DNA from: CAYSCW01 sp964449165
Lineage (GTDB): Bacteria > Acidobacteriota > Aminicenantia > Aminicenantales > Aminicenantaceae
NCBI GenBank assembly: GCA_964449165.1
Contig: CAYVAT010000049.1
Location: forward strand, 1-20,416
Length of the DNA stretch: 20,416 nt
Reading direction: 5' to 3'
Below, one piece after another: positions 5,981-13,614 of the stretch. Every line of letters starts with the position of its first letter. Position 1 is the first letter of the stretch. A program made the translations under genes and the position numbers. The notes below the pieces were generated by a model. The model was not told where the DNA came from. It saw only the letters and a program-made list of their open reading frames with translations, and made no database searches.

Positions 5981-7186
5981 TTATAAGTCGCTTGTAACGA
6001 GAAACAGGGATTTCATGCTGAAGCATTCATACTTCGGACGAAGCCGCTCCGTGCTGTAATATTTATCCACATCTACAGATTTTTTCGTGCTGGTGACCAC
6101 CTCGATGGGAACGTTATCGTACTGTCCTTTTCTCAGACAGACCATTCGTCCGAAAGACTTCTCGTTGATCAGATCCAAAGCAATGTTCCCGTAGGCCATG
6201 GGGACTATAGAATCGATGGCATCCGGGTTCCCGCATCTGACAAGATAGCTCAATCTCTGGTTGATGACATTGATGCGGTGGCCTTTGTTGAATTTCGGCG
6301 AGAGTTCCTTCAGGAGATGCGAGACCCGGTCTCCGATACCGCCAAGCTTCTTGTGCCCGTACATGTCTTTCTCGCTGCTCTCGAAAATCATGCCTTCGTT
6401 TTCAATCGATGCCCCTTCCGAGACGAGAACAACTGAATATTTACTGGGATTGGTATAGCGGTCCTGGGAAAGCAGATCACAGAGGATTTCAATGTTGAAT
6501 CTGTACTCGGGAATTACACAACGGTTGGCTGCTCCAGCCATTGTCGGCAGCAGGGCCGTAAATCCCGCATACCTCCCGAAAACTTCGATGATCAGAAACC
6601 GCTCGTGTGAACCGGCGGTTGTTCTCAAAGCATGAGTCATGCTAATGATTCGTGTTACACAGGTGCTGAAGCCTATACAGTAATCGGTCCCTGGAACATC
6701 GTTGTCCATTGTTTTGGGAATGCCGATGACTTTAACGCCTTCTTTATGGAGCCTCACTCCGTAACTTAGTGTGTCGTCACCTCCGATAGGGATGAGGTAG
6801 TCGATGCCCAGAAATTCCAGGTTTTTCAGGACTTCGGGAGTGAGGTCGCTGGTTTCATCTTTGTATTTATCCCTGAGATAAGGAGCGATTCTGGCCGCAG
6901 GCATATGACTGGGCCGAGTCCTTGATGTATGAAGGAATGTCCCTCCTGTTCGGCCGGTTTTGTTCACTATCTCTTCTGTCAGGATTTGGGCAAAATCGTC
7001 ATGCGGGACACTCTTATCTCTGACAAGATCCGTCAATCCCGCCCATCCTCTTCTGATTCCAATAACTTTGTATCCTTCCCGGAGAGCCCGGATGGTAATG
7101 GCGCGTATGGCCGGATTCAATCCGGGTACATCTCCTCCTCCAGTTAGAATTCCTATGGTTCCTTTATCTGTGTTGATATTTGACAT
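5981..7186 (-). CDS. 6-phosphofructokinase, predicted pyrophosphate-dependent
   Basis: The 401-residue product phosphorylates fructose-6-phosphate at carbon 1. Visible family motifs are GGGDVPGLN (16-24, phosphoryl-donor loop), GGDDT (135-139), PKTMDND (157-163, catalytic base region) and EVFGRYAGF (201-209). In bacterial ATP enzymes the donor site reads GGDGS and PGTIDND. Here Asp replaces the glycine of GGDG and Lys replaces the glycine of PGT, the two changes known to mark pyrophosphate-dependent enzymes. That predicts PPi as donor and a reversible reaction, to be read as inference. Lys alone also occurs in some ATP enzymes, so the Asp carries most weight. The length exceeds the roughly 320-residue E. 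coli type and fits the longer group. AAAGGAG precedes the ATG by ten bases. It is convergent with the aldolase gene and has its own promoter. Confidence 0.93.
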   Translation of the reverse strand: MSNINTDKGTIGILTGGGDVPGLNPAIRAITIRALREGYKVIGIRRGWAGLTDLVRDKSVPHDDFAQILTEEIVNKTGRTGGTFLHTSRTRPSHMPAARIAPYLRDKYKDETSDLTPEVLKNLEFLGIDYLIPIGGDDTLSYGVRLHKEGVKVIGIPKTMDNDVPGTDYCIGFSTCVTRIISMTHALRTTAGSHERFLIIEVFGRYAGFTALLPTMAGAANRCVIPEYRFNIEILCDLLSQDRYTNPSKYSVVLVSEGASIENEGMIFESSEKDMYGHKKLGGIGDRVSHLLKELSPKFNKGHRINVINQRLSYLVRCGNPDAIDSIVPMAYGNIALDLINEKSFGRMVCLRKGQYDNVPIEVVTSTKKSVDVDKYYSTERLRPKYECFSMKSLFLVTSDL

Positions 7187-7245
7187 GATTCATTTTCTCC
7201 TTTGAGATTTCTCCACTCTGTCATTGATTGCTCCTGTCACCTTGA

Positions 7246-7274
7246 ATTATCCCATAGGAAAAATTTGAAATCAA
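7246..7274 (-). promoter_or_regulatory. Probable promoter of the phosphofructokinase gene (extended -10)
   Basis: On the minus strand, TTGATT (7274 to 7269) is followed after 17 bases by GATAAT (7251 to 7246), 5 of 6 to consensus, with TG one base upstream of the -10 as in extended -10 promoters. The expected start near 7239 gives a leader of about 52 bases. This suggests the gene can be transcribed independently of the serine hydrolase gene upstream. Confidence 0.5.
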
Positions 7275-7380
7275 ACCGGTCGGAGAACAAAAACCTTACG
7301 ATAAATGTAACTGATAAATGCAATACTTGGCTCAGTGATTGGCCGGTTTACCAACCCATCCAGAGATCAGGAAATTGTCT

Positions 7381-8862
7381 TCATTTGACTCTTGCCAGTA
7401 GATATTTGAGCTTTCGGGCGACAGGCGATGCTCCTTGGTCGTAGTTGGAGAGGACTGCAATGATGTATCCCTTGTCGACGTAGATATCAAGATTGCCGTT
7501 GAGCCCGGGAAATCCCCCGCCGTGGCCGACGATTTTGCCGTTCGGGCCTTCTTCAACTCCGAATCCATATCCGTAATACTCCCCTGAGTAGTCTTTCCAC
7601 ATCTTCTCCAGAGATTCTTTGGAGACGAGCTTCCCTTCCAGCAAGACACGGGCAAACCGGAAGAGATCCCTGACGGTGGAGAACCCTCCTCCCGCAGGCC
7701 CGCCTTTGATAACGTGTTTAAACAGATTATTTTGCCAACCATACTTGCTCTTCCAGTCGGGAATGTAACCGATGGCCAGGTTTTCTACAGGATAGTCCAT
7801 TTCGTAGCTGTCGGTGTTGTTCATTCCAGCCGGCAGGTAGATGTTCTTGCGGATGTAATCAAAGTAGCTTTCTCCGCTGACGTTTTCGATCACCACGCCC
7901 AGGAGAAGCATTCCGGTGTTGCTGTAGCGAAAGCGCTTTCCAGGTTCAAATGCGGGCTTTTCATCTTTCACGAGCGGCTTATAGTCATCGAGGCTTCTGT
8001 ACAGTTCCCGCGAGGTCTTCCAGTAGGTTTTATTAAAATAACTGCCCAAGCCTGAGGTGTGGGTAAGCAGATGATGCACAGTAATTTTTTCTGTAATTTC
8101 CCTGGGGAGCCAGGTTTCATCCACATATTTGCTTATCGGGTCATGGTAAGAGAGGAGACCCTTTTCAGCGAGCTGTACGATGGCTGTGGCCGTGAACATC
8201 TTGTTCATCGATCCCAGGTTGAACTTGGTGTCGATGTTGTTAGGAACGTGGAAGCGTTTGCAGGCTTCACCGCAGGCTTGCTCAAGAATCAATTCGTTGC
8301 CCCTGGCTACCAGCAGAGTACCGGAGAAGACATCTTGCTCGCAGATGCGCTCCATCAGGGCTTTAACTTCCTGAAGAAACTGCTCTTGGTTGAGAGGAGA
8401 TGGGCTTTCAACATCGGTAGGCGTACGAGCTGGACTGAATTCCAATCCTGTTATCAAAAAATTCTCAGCTCCGTCGAACCTCATCGTAATGCCCCGCCAG
8501 CTTTCAAAATTATGATCCTTGACGATGACCACGGTCTCTCCATGACGCTCAGGGACATAGGTTCGAATGCTGTGGAAGTCGATTCCTCCCGTCTGACGCC
8601 CTAATCCGAGAAAAACACTGATATGATCGTCTATGGGCACAATGTTTCGGAATTCTTCGGAGCAATTCTGCATGAGAAAACGGCGGATGCGCTCTGGGTC
8701 GTTTGAATTAACCGTTTCGATGACGGAACGGATCCTTTCTCCCTTTTTTCCGGCGGGCATGACTGACTCGTCACGAAAGCTTTGCTCGCCCGGTCGTTGG
8801 GCAAGAGATGTCAAAAGAGAGAATCCAAGTATTAATGCGAAGACAAGAATTTTACGCTTCAT
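7381..8862 (-). CDS. Secreted serine hydrolase, beta-lactamase class C / penicillin-binding-protein fold
   Basis: The 493-residue product starts with a signal peptide (1-21, cleavage near SLAQ) and is probably periplasmic. Residues about 40-145 form an extra mixed alpha/beta domain of a kind seen before some of these hydrolases, which I cannot name with certainty. The catalytic domain spans about 165-490 with all three active-site elements: Ser218-Met-Asn-Lys221 (nucleophile and general base, in GSMNK), Tyr313-Ser-Asn315 (RYSN) and the His447-Gly-Gly triad (VGHGGG). These are shared by AmpC-like lactamases, D-aminopeptidases and esterases, so the substrate is open. Nothing here shows antibiotic resistance, and a peptidase or esterase role is at least as likely. 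The start is fixed by AAGGAGGA seven bases before the ATG. It lies 194 bases upstream of the phosphofructokinase gene and shows no pathway link with it. Confidence 0.9.
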   Translation of the reverse strand: MKRKILVFALILGFSLLTSLAQRPGEQSFRDESVMPAGKKGERIRSVIETVNSNDPERIRRFLMQNCSEEFRNIVPIDDHISVFLGLGRQTGGIDFHSIRTYVPERHGETVVIVKDHNFESWRGITMRFDGAENFLITGLEFSPARTPTDVESPSPLNQEQFLQEVKALMERICEQDVFSGTLLVARGNELILEQACGEACKRFHVPNNIDTKFNLGSMNKMFTATAIVQLAEKGLLSYHDPISKYVDETWLPREITEKITVHHLLTHTSGLGSYFNKTYWKTSRELYRSLDDYKPLVKDEKPAFEPGKRFRYSNTGMLLLGVVIENVSGESYFDYIRKNIYLPAGMNNTDSYEMDYPVENLAIGYIPDWKSKYGWQNNLFKHVIKGGPAGGGFSTVRDLFRFARVLLEGKLVSKESLEKMWKDYSGEYYGYGFGVEEGPNGKIVGHGGGFPGLNGNLDIYVDKGYIIAVLSNYDQGASPVARKLKYLLARVK

Positions 8863-9037
8863 GGATGTCTCCTCCTTTTTTTTGAAAGATGGAGTTTATG
8901 TCTGGGTGGTCTAAGATGCGGGAAATAGCCATGGATAATAATAACTCTTAAAACGAGAAGAACGTTTCGAATCTATCATTATTTTCTCACGGTGGCATGA
9001 AGGCAGGGAATGCTTTGCTGGCTTGTTTTTCTTATCT

Positions 9038-10312
9038 CTACCTTAAAACTTTTCCCTCTTTGACCACCACTTTGCCGTTTTTGATGACGTATTTAACGGG
9101 ATTTACTCCTAGATGATAGACAAGGAAGGAATAGTGGGGAACCTCGAGGAGGATGAGATCCATCTTCTTTCCCTCTTCCAGGCTTCCCACGTCATTGTCT
9201 CTTCCTAAAGCATAGGAGGCGTTGGTTGTGGCGGCGTTTATCGCTTCTTCGATGGACATTCCCATGGTGAGAACAGCGAGCTGGATGATAAAGAGCATGG
9301 ATTCGGTCATCGCGCTTCCCGGATTGAAGTCTGAAGCTATGGCCACGATAGCCCCTTCTTCGATGAGCTTGCGCGCTGGTGCCCTTGTGTGCTGCATTAA
9401 AAAGAAAGGCACGGCTGGAAGAAGAGTAGCCACAGTTGGGCCTTCGGAAAGCTTTCGGATTCCCTCGTCGGTGACTTTGATCAGGTGGTCAGCCGAGGCT
9501 GCTCCTTCTTCTACGGCGAGCACAGCCCCTCCCAGGGGCGAGAATTCATCGGCGTGGATCCTGATCTTTAGGCCAACCTCCTTGGCAGCGCGGATCAACT
9601 TTCTCGACTCTTCCACCGAATAAACACCCTCTTCGCAGAAGACATCGAAAAATTCGGCCAGATTCTTCTCCCTGACCTCAGGAAGAACCCGGAGGATGAG
9701 AAAATCGATATAGTCGTGAGTTCGGTTTCTGTACTCTTCCGGAATCTCGTGGGCTCCCATGAACGTGGGAACAATATCCACAGGATGGATTTTATCGACT
9801 TCCTTCAAAGCCTGAAGCTGTTTGATCTCATCTTTTAAGTTCAATCCATAGCCGCTTTTGGCCTCCACCGTGGTTGTCCCATGGAGGAGCATGCTGTCCA
9901 GCCGGGAGAAACAGAGAGAGATGAGTTCTTCCAGAGAAGCCTTCCGGGTTGCTCTGACCGTGGTCTGGATGCCCAATCCTTTATCAGCCAACTCCTGATA
10001 GGATGAACCTTTGAGTCGAAGGACAAATTCTTCCTCTCTGGTTCCTGCGAAGGGAAGGTGAGTGTGAGAATCAACGAAGCCTGGAAGAGCAACAAACCCA
10101 CTGCCATCGAGGTATATGGCATCCTCATCTAGTCGAAACTCGTCCCTGAAGCGTTCTTCCTCTCCCACAAACACGATCCTTCCTTTGTGGGAGGCGATGC
10201 ATCTCTTTTCCTCAAAGCCAACTCTGCCTAATTCTTCTTTTCTTTTCGGCGCAGGACCTTTGCAGGTAAGGAGTTGATGGCAGTTGACTATGAGAAAGTC
10301 AGCCGATCTCAT
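9038..10312 (-). CDS. hutI: Imidazolonepropionase
   Basis: It hydrolyses 4-imidazolone-5-propanoate to N-formimidoyl-L-glutamate, the third step of histidine degradation, in the cytosol. The 424-residue product has the amidohydrolase fold with metal and active-site motifs in order: GFVDSHTHLPFAG (His83, His85), EAKSGYGLN (150-158), GAHEIP (His188), RIHADEFSPLGGA (His253, Glu256) and ASDFNPGS (Asp328). The C-terminal YHLGVN-PVKYVIKNGKVV stretch closes the small beta domain. Length is slightly above the usual 400-415 because of an insertion near 18-38. The ATG lies inside the last codons of ftsZ (14-base overlap) with only a weak AAGAG upstream, so translation is probably coupled to ftsZ. No hutH, hutU, hutG or ftcD lies in the window, making this an isolated catabolic gene at the end of a division operon. 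Confidence 0.94.
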   Translation of the reverse strand: MRSADFLIVNCHQLLTCKGPAPKRKEELGRVGFEEKRCIASHKGRIVFVGEEERFRDEFRLDEDAIYLDGSGFVALPGFVDSHTHLPFAGTREEEFVLRLKGSSYQELADKGLGIQTTVRATRKASLEELISLCFSRLDSMLLHGTTTVEAKSGYGLNLKDEIKQLQALKEVDKIHPVDIVPTFMGAHEIPEEYRNRTHDYIDFLILRVLPEVREKNLAEFFDVFCEEGVYSVEESRKLIRAAKEVGLKIRIHADEFSPLGGAVLAVEEGAASADHLIKVTDEGIRKLSEGPTVATLLPAVPFFLMQHTRAPARKLIEEGAIVAIASDFNPGSAMTESMLFIIQLAVLTMGMSIEEAINAATTNASYALGRDNDVGSLEEGKKMDLILLEVPHYSFLVYHLGVNPVKYVIKNGKVVVKEGKVLR

Positions 10313-11510
10313 GGGAACTCTTTTTTATTGATGCCTGTCTGTTTTTGCGGATAAAAGAGGGGGTTTCATACGGCTCCCAACGTTTCTCCCAGGCTGGCTT
10401 GTTCCACAAAGGATCACTTCCCTTGGGTTCGAAGATGTATGGAGGCGTTTCTCTATGGACTTCAAAGGGTGGCGGCGTTTCTTGAGGAGTGGATGCAAAA
10501 TCTCCTGGGGAAACCGCCTCTCTCTCTTCCGGATGAGCAAATCCAGTGGCAATAACAGTAACCTTGACCATTTCTTTCATGCTCTCATCGATCACTGTAC
10601 CAAAGATGATGTTGGCTTCGGGATGAGCGAGGCTGTGGATCAACTGAGAAGCCTTTGAGACTTCATGAAGAGTTACGTCCTTGCCGCCTGTGATGTTGAT
10701 CAAAACTCCCTGAGCTCCCTCGATGGACGTGTCCACCAGCAGGGGACTGGATATCGCTTTTTGAGCGGCATCAACAGCTCTGTTTTCTCCAGCAGCGATG
10801 CCAGTACCCATGAAGGCCATTCCCATGCCTTTCATGATGGATTTGACATCGGCAAAATCCAGGTTGATCAATCCGGGTTTGGTGATCAGGTCTGAGATAC
10901 CCTGAACGGCCTGGCGAAGGATATCATCGGCCATTTTGAAGGCATCCTGGATGGAAGTATCCAGGTTCACCGTCTGAAGCAATCTTTCGTTGGGGATAGA
11001 GATGACCGTATCCACAGCAGATTTGAGTTCACTCAGGCCTTCTCGAGCCTGTTCTGCCCTGATTTTGCCTTCAAACTCGAAAGGAAGGGTGACGATAGCG
11101 ATGGCTAGAATATCCATTTCAGAGGCAAGATTGGCTATGACGGGAGTGGCTCCTGTGCCCGTTCCGCCACCCAAACCAGCGGTCAGGAAGACCATATCCG
11201 CTCCCTGGATAAGATCGATAAGTTTTTCTGTGTCCTCCATGGCTGCCTGTTTTCCGATATCAGGCCTGCCTCCAGACCCCAGCCCTTTAGTCAATTCTGC
11301 CCCGATCTGTACCTTAACCGGAGCATTATTGGTGCTCATGGCTTGGAGGTCGGTGTTGAGGGAGATAAAATCCACGCCTTCGATTTGGGTTTCGATCATC
11401 CGGTTGATGGCATTACCGCCACCTCCGCCGATGCCGATCACCTTGAGATTGGCCCCAAAATGTTCTTCAACCAGACGGAATTTTAAATTGTTTCTGATGG
11501 AATCACTCAT
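10299..11510 (-). CDS. ftsZ: Cell division GTPase FtsZ
   Basis: This tubulin homologue polymerises at mid-cell into the Z-ring that recruits the divisome. The 403-residue product shows the nucleotide-binding GIGGGGGNAINRM (26-38), the tubulin signature GGGTGTG (114-120), the SIPNERLL stretch (171-178) and the T7 synergy loop NLDFADVKSIM (216-226) with catalytic aspartates 218 and 221. The conserved core ends near 325. A linker of about 55 residues, rich in Pro and Glu, leads to the C-terminal peptide YETPSFIRK (381-389), which in known FtsZ proteins binds FtsA and other partners. Fourteen residues follow that peptide, more than is usual, and they are basic. The start follows AGGAGGA, nine bases after the ftsA stop codon. 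Confidence 0.98.
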   Translation of the reverse strand: MSDSIRNNLKFRLVEEHFGANLKVIGIGGGGGNAINRMIETQIEGVDFISLNTDLQAMSTNNAPVKVQIGAELTKGLGSGGRPDIGKQAAMEDTEKLIDLIQGADMVFLTAGLGGGTGTGATPVIANLASEMDILAIAIVTLPFEFEGKIRAEQAREGLSELKSAVDTVISIPNERLLQTVNLDTSIQDAFKMADDILRQAVQGISDLITKPGLINLDFADVKSIMKGMGMAFMGTGIAAGENRAVDAAQKAISSPLLVDTSIEGAQGVLINITGGKDVTLHEVSKASQLIHSLAHPEANIIFGTVIDESMKEMVKVTVIATGFAHPEEREAVSPGDFASTPQETPPPFEVHRETPPYIFEPKGSDPLWNKPAWEKRWEPYETPSFIRKNRQASIKKSSHEIG

Positions 11511-11519
11511 ATTTTCCTC

Positions 11520-12743
11520 CTATGCTTCTTTGAGCCAGTCTTTGACTTTGGCCCAAAAACCTTTTTTTCTATCCTTAGATACACCTTTTTCCTTCCATTG
11601 ATTGTATCCATAAAGGATGAGACCCACCGAAGTGGTATAATCGGGAGTGCCGACCCGGTCGACCAACCCTCCTATTCCACTTGGGTCACCTCGTCTTACG
11701 GGTAAATCAAAAATTTCCTCGGCAATCTCTTCCAGGCCATCGAGGAGGGCTGTTCCTCCTGTCAGAACGATTCCGGAATTGAGGGATTTTTCATAGCCCA
11801 TTCGCTTTATGTCGTTGTCGACCAGACGGAAGATCTCCTCTGCCCGGGGATGGATGATATCGGCTAGTATCTGACGGGAAAGAATCCGAGGCTTTTTACC
11901 CCGTCCCACAGAAGGGACTTCGATAGTTTCCTGTTCGTCTTCGAGGGGAGAGGTTACACAGCCGAATTTCTTCTTGATTTTTTCCGCTTCAGGAATAGGA
12001 GTGCGGAGCCCCACGGCGATATCATTGGTAAAGTTATCCCCTCCGATGGGGATGATGGATGTGTACCAAAGGCTTCCCCTTTCGAAGATGGCCACTTCAG
12101 TCGTTCCTCCACCGACATCGATCAGGCCGATCCCCAGCTCCATCTCGTCATGAGTCAACGTGGACGCGCTGGTGGCAATCTGATTAAGCACAAGCTGTTC
12201 AATCTCTATTCCAGCTCTGGCCACACAGGTTCTCAGATTCTGGACAGAAGTGATGGCACCTGTGACGATATGGACGTTGACTTCAAGTTTTATACCGCTC
12301 ATCCCTAGGGGATCCTTGATCCCATCCTGTTCGTCGACCACAAACTCCTGAGGGATGATATGGATAATTTCTCTGTCTGGAGGGATGGAGACAGCTTTCG
12401 ACTGGTCGATGACCCGCTTGATATCATCTCGACTGATCTCCCTGTTTTTTCCGGAAACGGCGATCACTCCCCGGCTGTTGAAGCTCTTGATGTGAGCTCC
12501 GGAAAGGCCGATAAAGGCCGAGTCGATCTCCACTCCTGCCATGAGTTCTGCTTCTTCTTGGGCCTTTTTGATGGCTTCCACGGTGGCATCGAGGTTAACC
12601 ACAACACCTTTTCGTAATCCTTTGGATTCAGCTGTTCCGATTCCGATGATCTCCACTTTTTTCTCTTCTGTGATTTCGCCGATTATGGCGGCGACTTTTT
12701 TTGTCCCGATGTCAAATCCGACAATATAACTATTCTTTGGCAT
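11520..12743 (-). CDS. ftsA: Cell division protein FtsA
   Basis: This actin-like ATPase tethers FtsZ filaments to the inner membrane and signals to late divisome proteins. The 407-residue product has phosphate-1 motif VGFDIGTKKVAAII (8-21), the FtsA-specific 1C domain at about 85-165, phosphate-2 motif LIDVGGGTTEVA (207-218) and adenosine motif VLTGGTALLDG (326-336). Residues 395-407 (GFWAKVKDWLKEA) form a short amphipathic helix, the expected membrane-targeting sequence. All parts needed for function are present. Its ATG overlaps the ftsQ stop codon by one base (TAATG), and the strong site AAAGGAGGA lies just upstream inside ftsQ, so the two are translationally coupled. The immediate ftsA-ftsZ order matches most bacteria. 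Confidence 0.97.
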   Translation of the reverse strand: MPKNSYIVGFDIGTKKVAAIIGEITEEKKVEIIGIGTAESKGLRKGVVVNLDATVEAIKKAQEEAELMAGVEIDSAFIGLSGAHIKSFNSRGVIAVSGKNREISRDDIKRVIDQSKAVSIPPDREIIHIIPQEFVVDEQDGIKDPLGMSGIKLEVNVHIVTGAITSVQNLRTCVARAGIEIEQLVLNQIATSASTLTHDEMELGIGLIDVGGGTTEVAIFERGSLWYTSIIPIGGDNFTNDIAVGLRTPIPEAEKIKKKFGCVTSPLEDEQETIEVPSVGRGKKPRILSRQILADIIHPRAEEIFRLVDNDIKRMGYEKSLNSGIVLTGGTALLDGLEEIAEEIFDLPVRRGDPSGIGGLVDRVGTPDYTTSVGLILYGYNQWKEKGVSKDRKKGFWAKVKDWLKEA

Positions 12744-13612
12744 TATCTTTCCTCCTTTGGGAAATTGGAAAGGGGGTCTTCGCCGGAACCTTTTCGGGGT
12801 TTGAGGTAGAGCCGGTCTCCGAATCGAAGGTCGACATATTCAAGCGGCTCGAATTTCTCAAGCTTAGCCTGGTACTGCCTGAAGGTCTTCAATTTCTGAT
12901 GGAATCGGTCGGCCCCGAGTTTCAATCGTGTCTTTTCTCCTTTGAGATGGGCTACTACATTGGCATATTCCGACAAGTCCAAGACCTCTATGAGCTCTCT
13001 TTCCGGGGAAGGGAGGCTGTCCAGACATCTCCATGCCAGCTTGAGTTTTTCCTGGTAGTGGCTTTTGAAACCATTGGAATCGGTGAGCAGAGGAAGGTCA
13101 TGCCTTTCCTGGGGGTCGGTTTCTTCAAGAAGGATGCCCTCTCTGTCGATGAGATAAAATTTGTCTTTCTTGACCACAGCTGCGGGGATTCTCTCTTGGA
13201 TTTCTATTCTCAAGGATGATGGAAATATCTTTCTCACGCATACTTCCTTCACCCATCTATGCCTTTCCAGCGAATCCTGAAGATGATCGATGTTGACCAG
13301 CAGGATATTTCCCAGCTTTTTACCTTGGAAGAGTTCGACAATTTCTTCTTTGACCCCTGCCTTTTGGCAGTCGATTTCAAAGCTCCTGACATCCAGATTG
13401 TCCCAGGTGATGAGGAAGAGATAAGTCTGCTGGATGAGAACGAATAAACCTGTTAAAAGCAGGAAAGCCAGCAGGATATGGATCAGTTTGACCTTGAATT
13501 TTTTCTGGATCTTCTTTGTTCTGATTCTTTCTCCGCGGCGCCTGTATTGGAGAGAGGAAGAGAGGAAAGGTTCTCGTCTGAGCTTGAGCGCAGAGTGAAG
13601 ATCTACTGCCAT
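12743..13612 (-). CDS. ftsQ: Cell division protein FtsQ/DivIB
   Basis: This bitopic inner-membrane protein links early and late divisome components by binding FtsB and FtsL. The 289-residue product has a basic cytoplasmic tail (1-42, many Arg and Lys), one transmembrane helix (about 43-62) and a periplasmic POTRA domain (about 74-143) including LGNILLVNIDHLQDSL and VRKIFPSSLRIEIQERIPAAVV. The second FtsQ domain follows with FYLIDREGILLEE and a C-terminal beta region. Sequence identity in this family is low, so the call rests on topology, the POTRA motif and position directly before ftsA. The ATG lies two bases after the murC stop codon. Confidence 0.93.
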   Translation of the reverse strand: MAVDLHSALKLRREPFLSSSLQYRRRGERIRTKKIQKKFKVKLIHILLAFLLLTGLFVLIQQTYLFLITWDNLDVRSFEIDCQKAGVKEEIVELFQGKKLGNILLVNIDHLQDSLERHRWVKEVCVRKIFPSSLRIEIQERIPAAVVKKDKFYLIDREGILLEETDPQERHDLPLLTDSNGFKSHYQEKLKLAWRCLDSLPSPERELIEVLDLSEYANVVAHLKGEKTRLKLGADRFHQKLKTFRQYQAKLEKFEPLEYVDLRFGDRLYLKPRKGSGEDPLSNFPKEER

Positions 13613-13614
13613 GA

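Noticed and set aside
8059..8604. 181-codon open frame on the + strand
   Set aside because: It is antisense to the serine hydrolase, whose three catalytic motifs confirm the minus-strand gene. The sequence has no family character.
7381..8862. Antibiotic-resistance beta-lactamase
   Set aside because: The motifs define only the fold. The extra N-terminal domain and genomic setting resemble housekeeping peptidase or esterase members, so no resistance role is claimed.
1934..9037. tRNA genes or mobile-element ends in the gaps
   Set aside because: No T-loop consensus with a matching acceptor stem, no transposase frame and no paired terminal repeats with target duplications were found by eye.
10990..11601. 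203-codon open frame on the + strand
   Set aside because: It lies opposite ftsZ and the 3' end of ftsA. Its composition is the mirror of those genes (Ser/Pro/Ile-rich), with no recognisable motif and no ribosome-binding site of note.
12701..13219. 172-codon open frame on the + strand
   Set aside because: It is antisense to ftsQ and the start of ftsA, with no motif or independent support.
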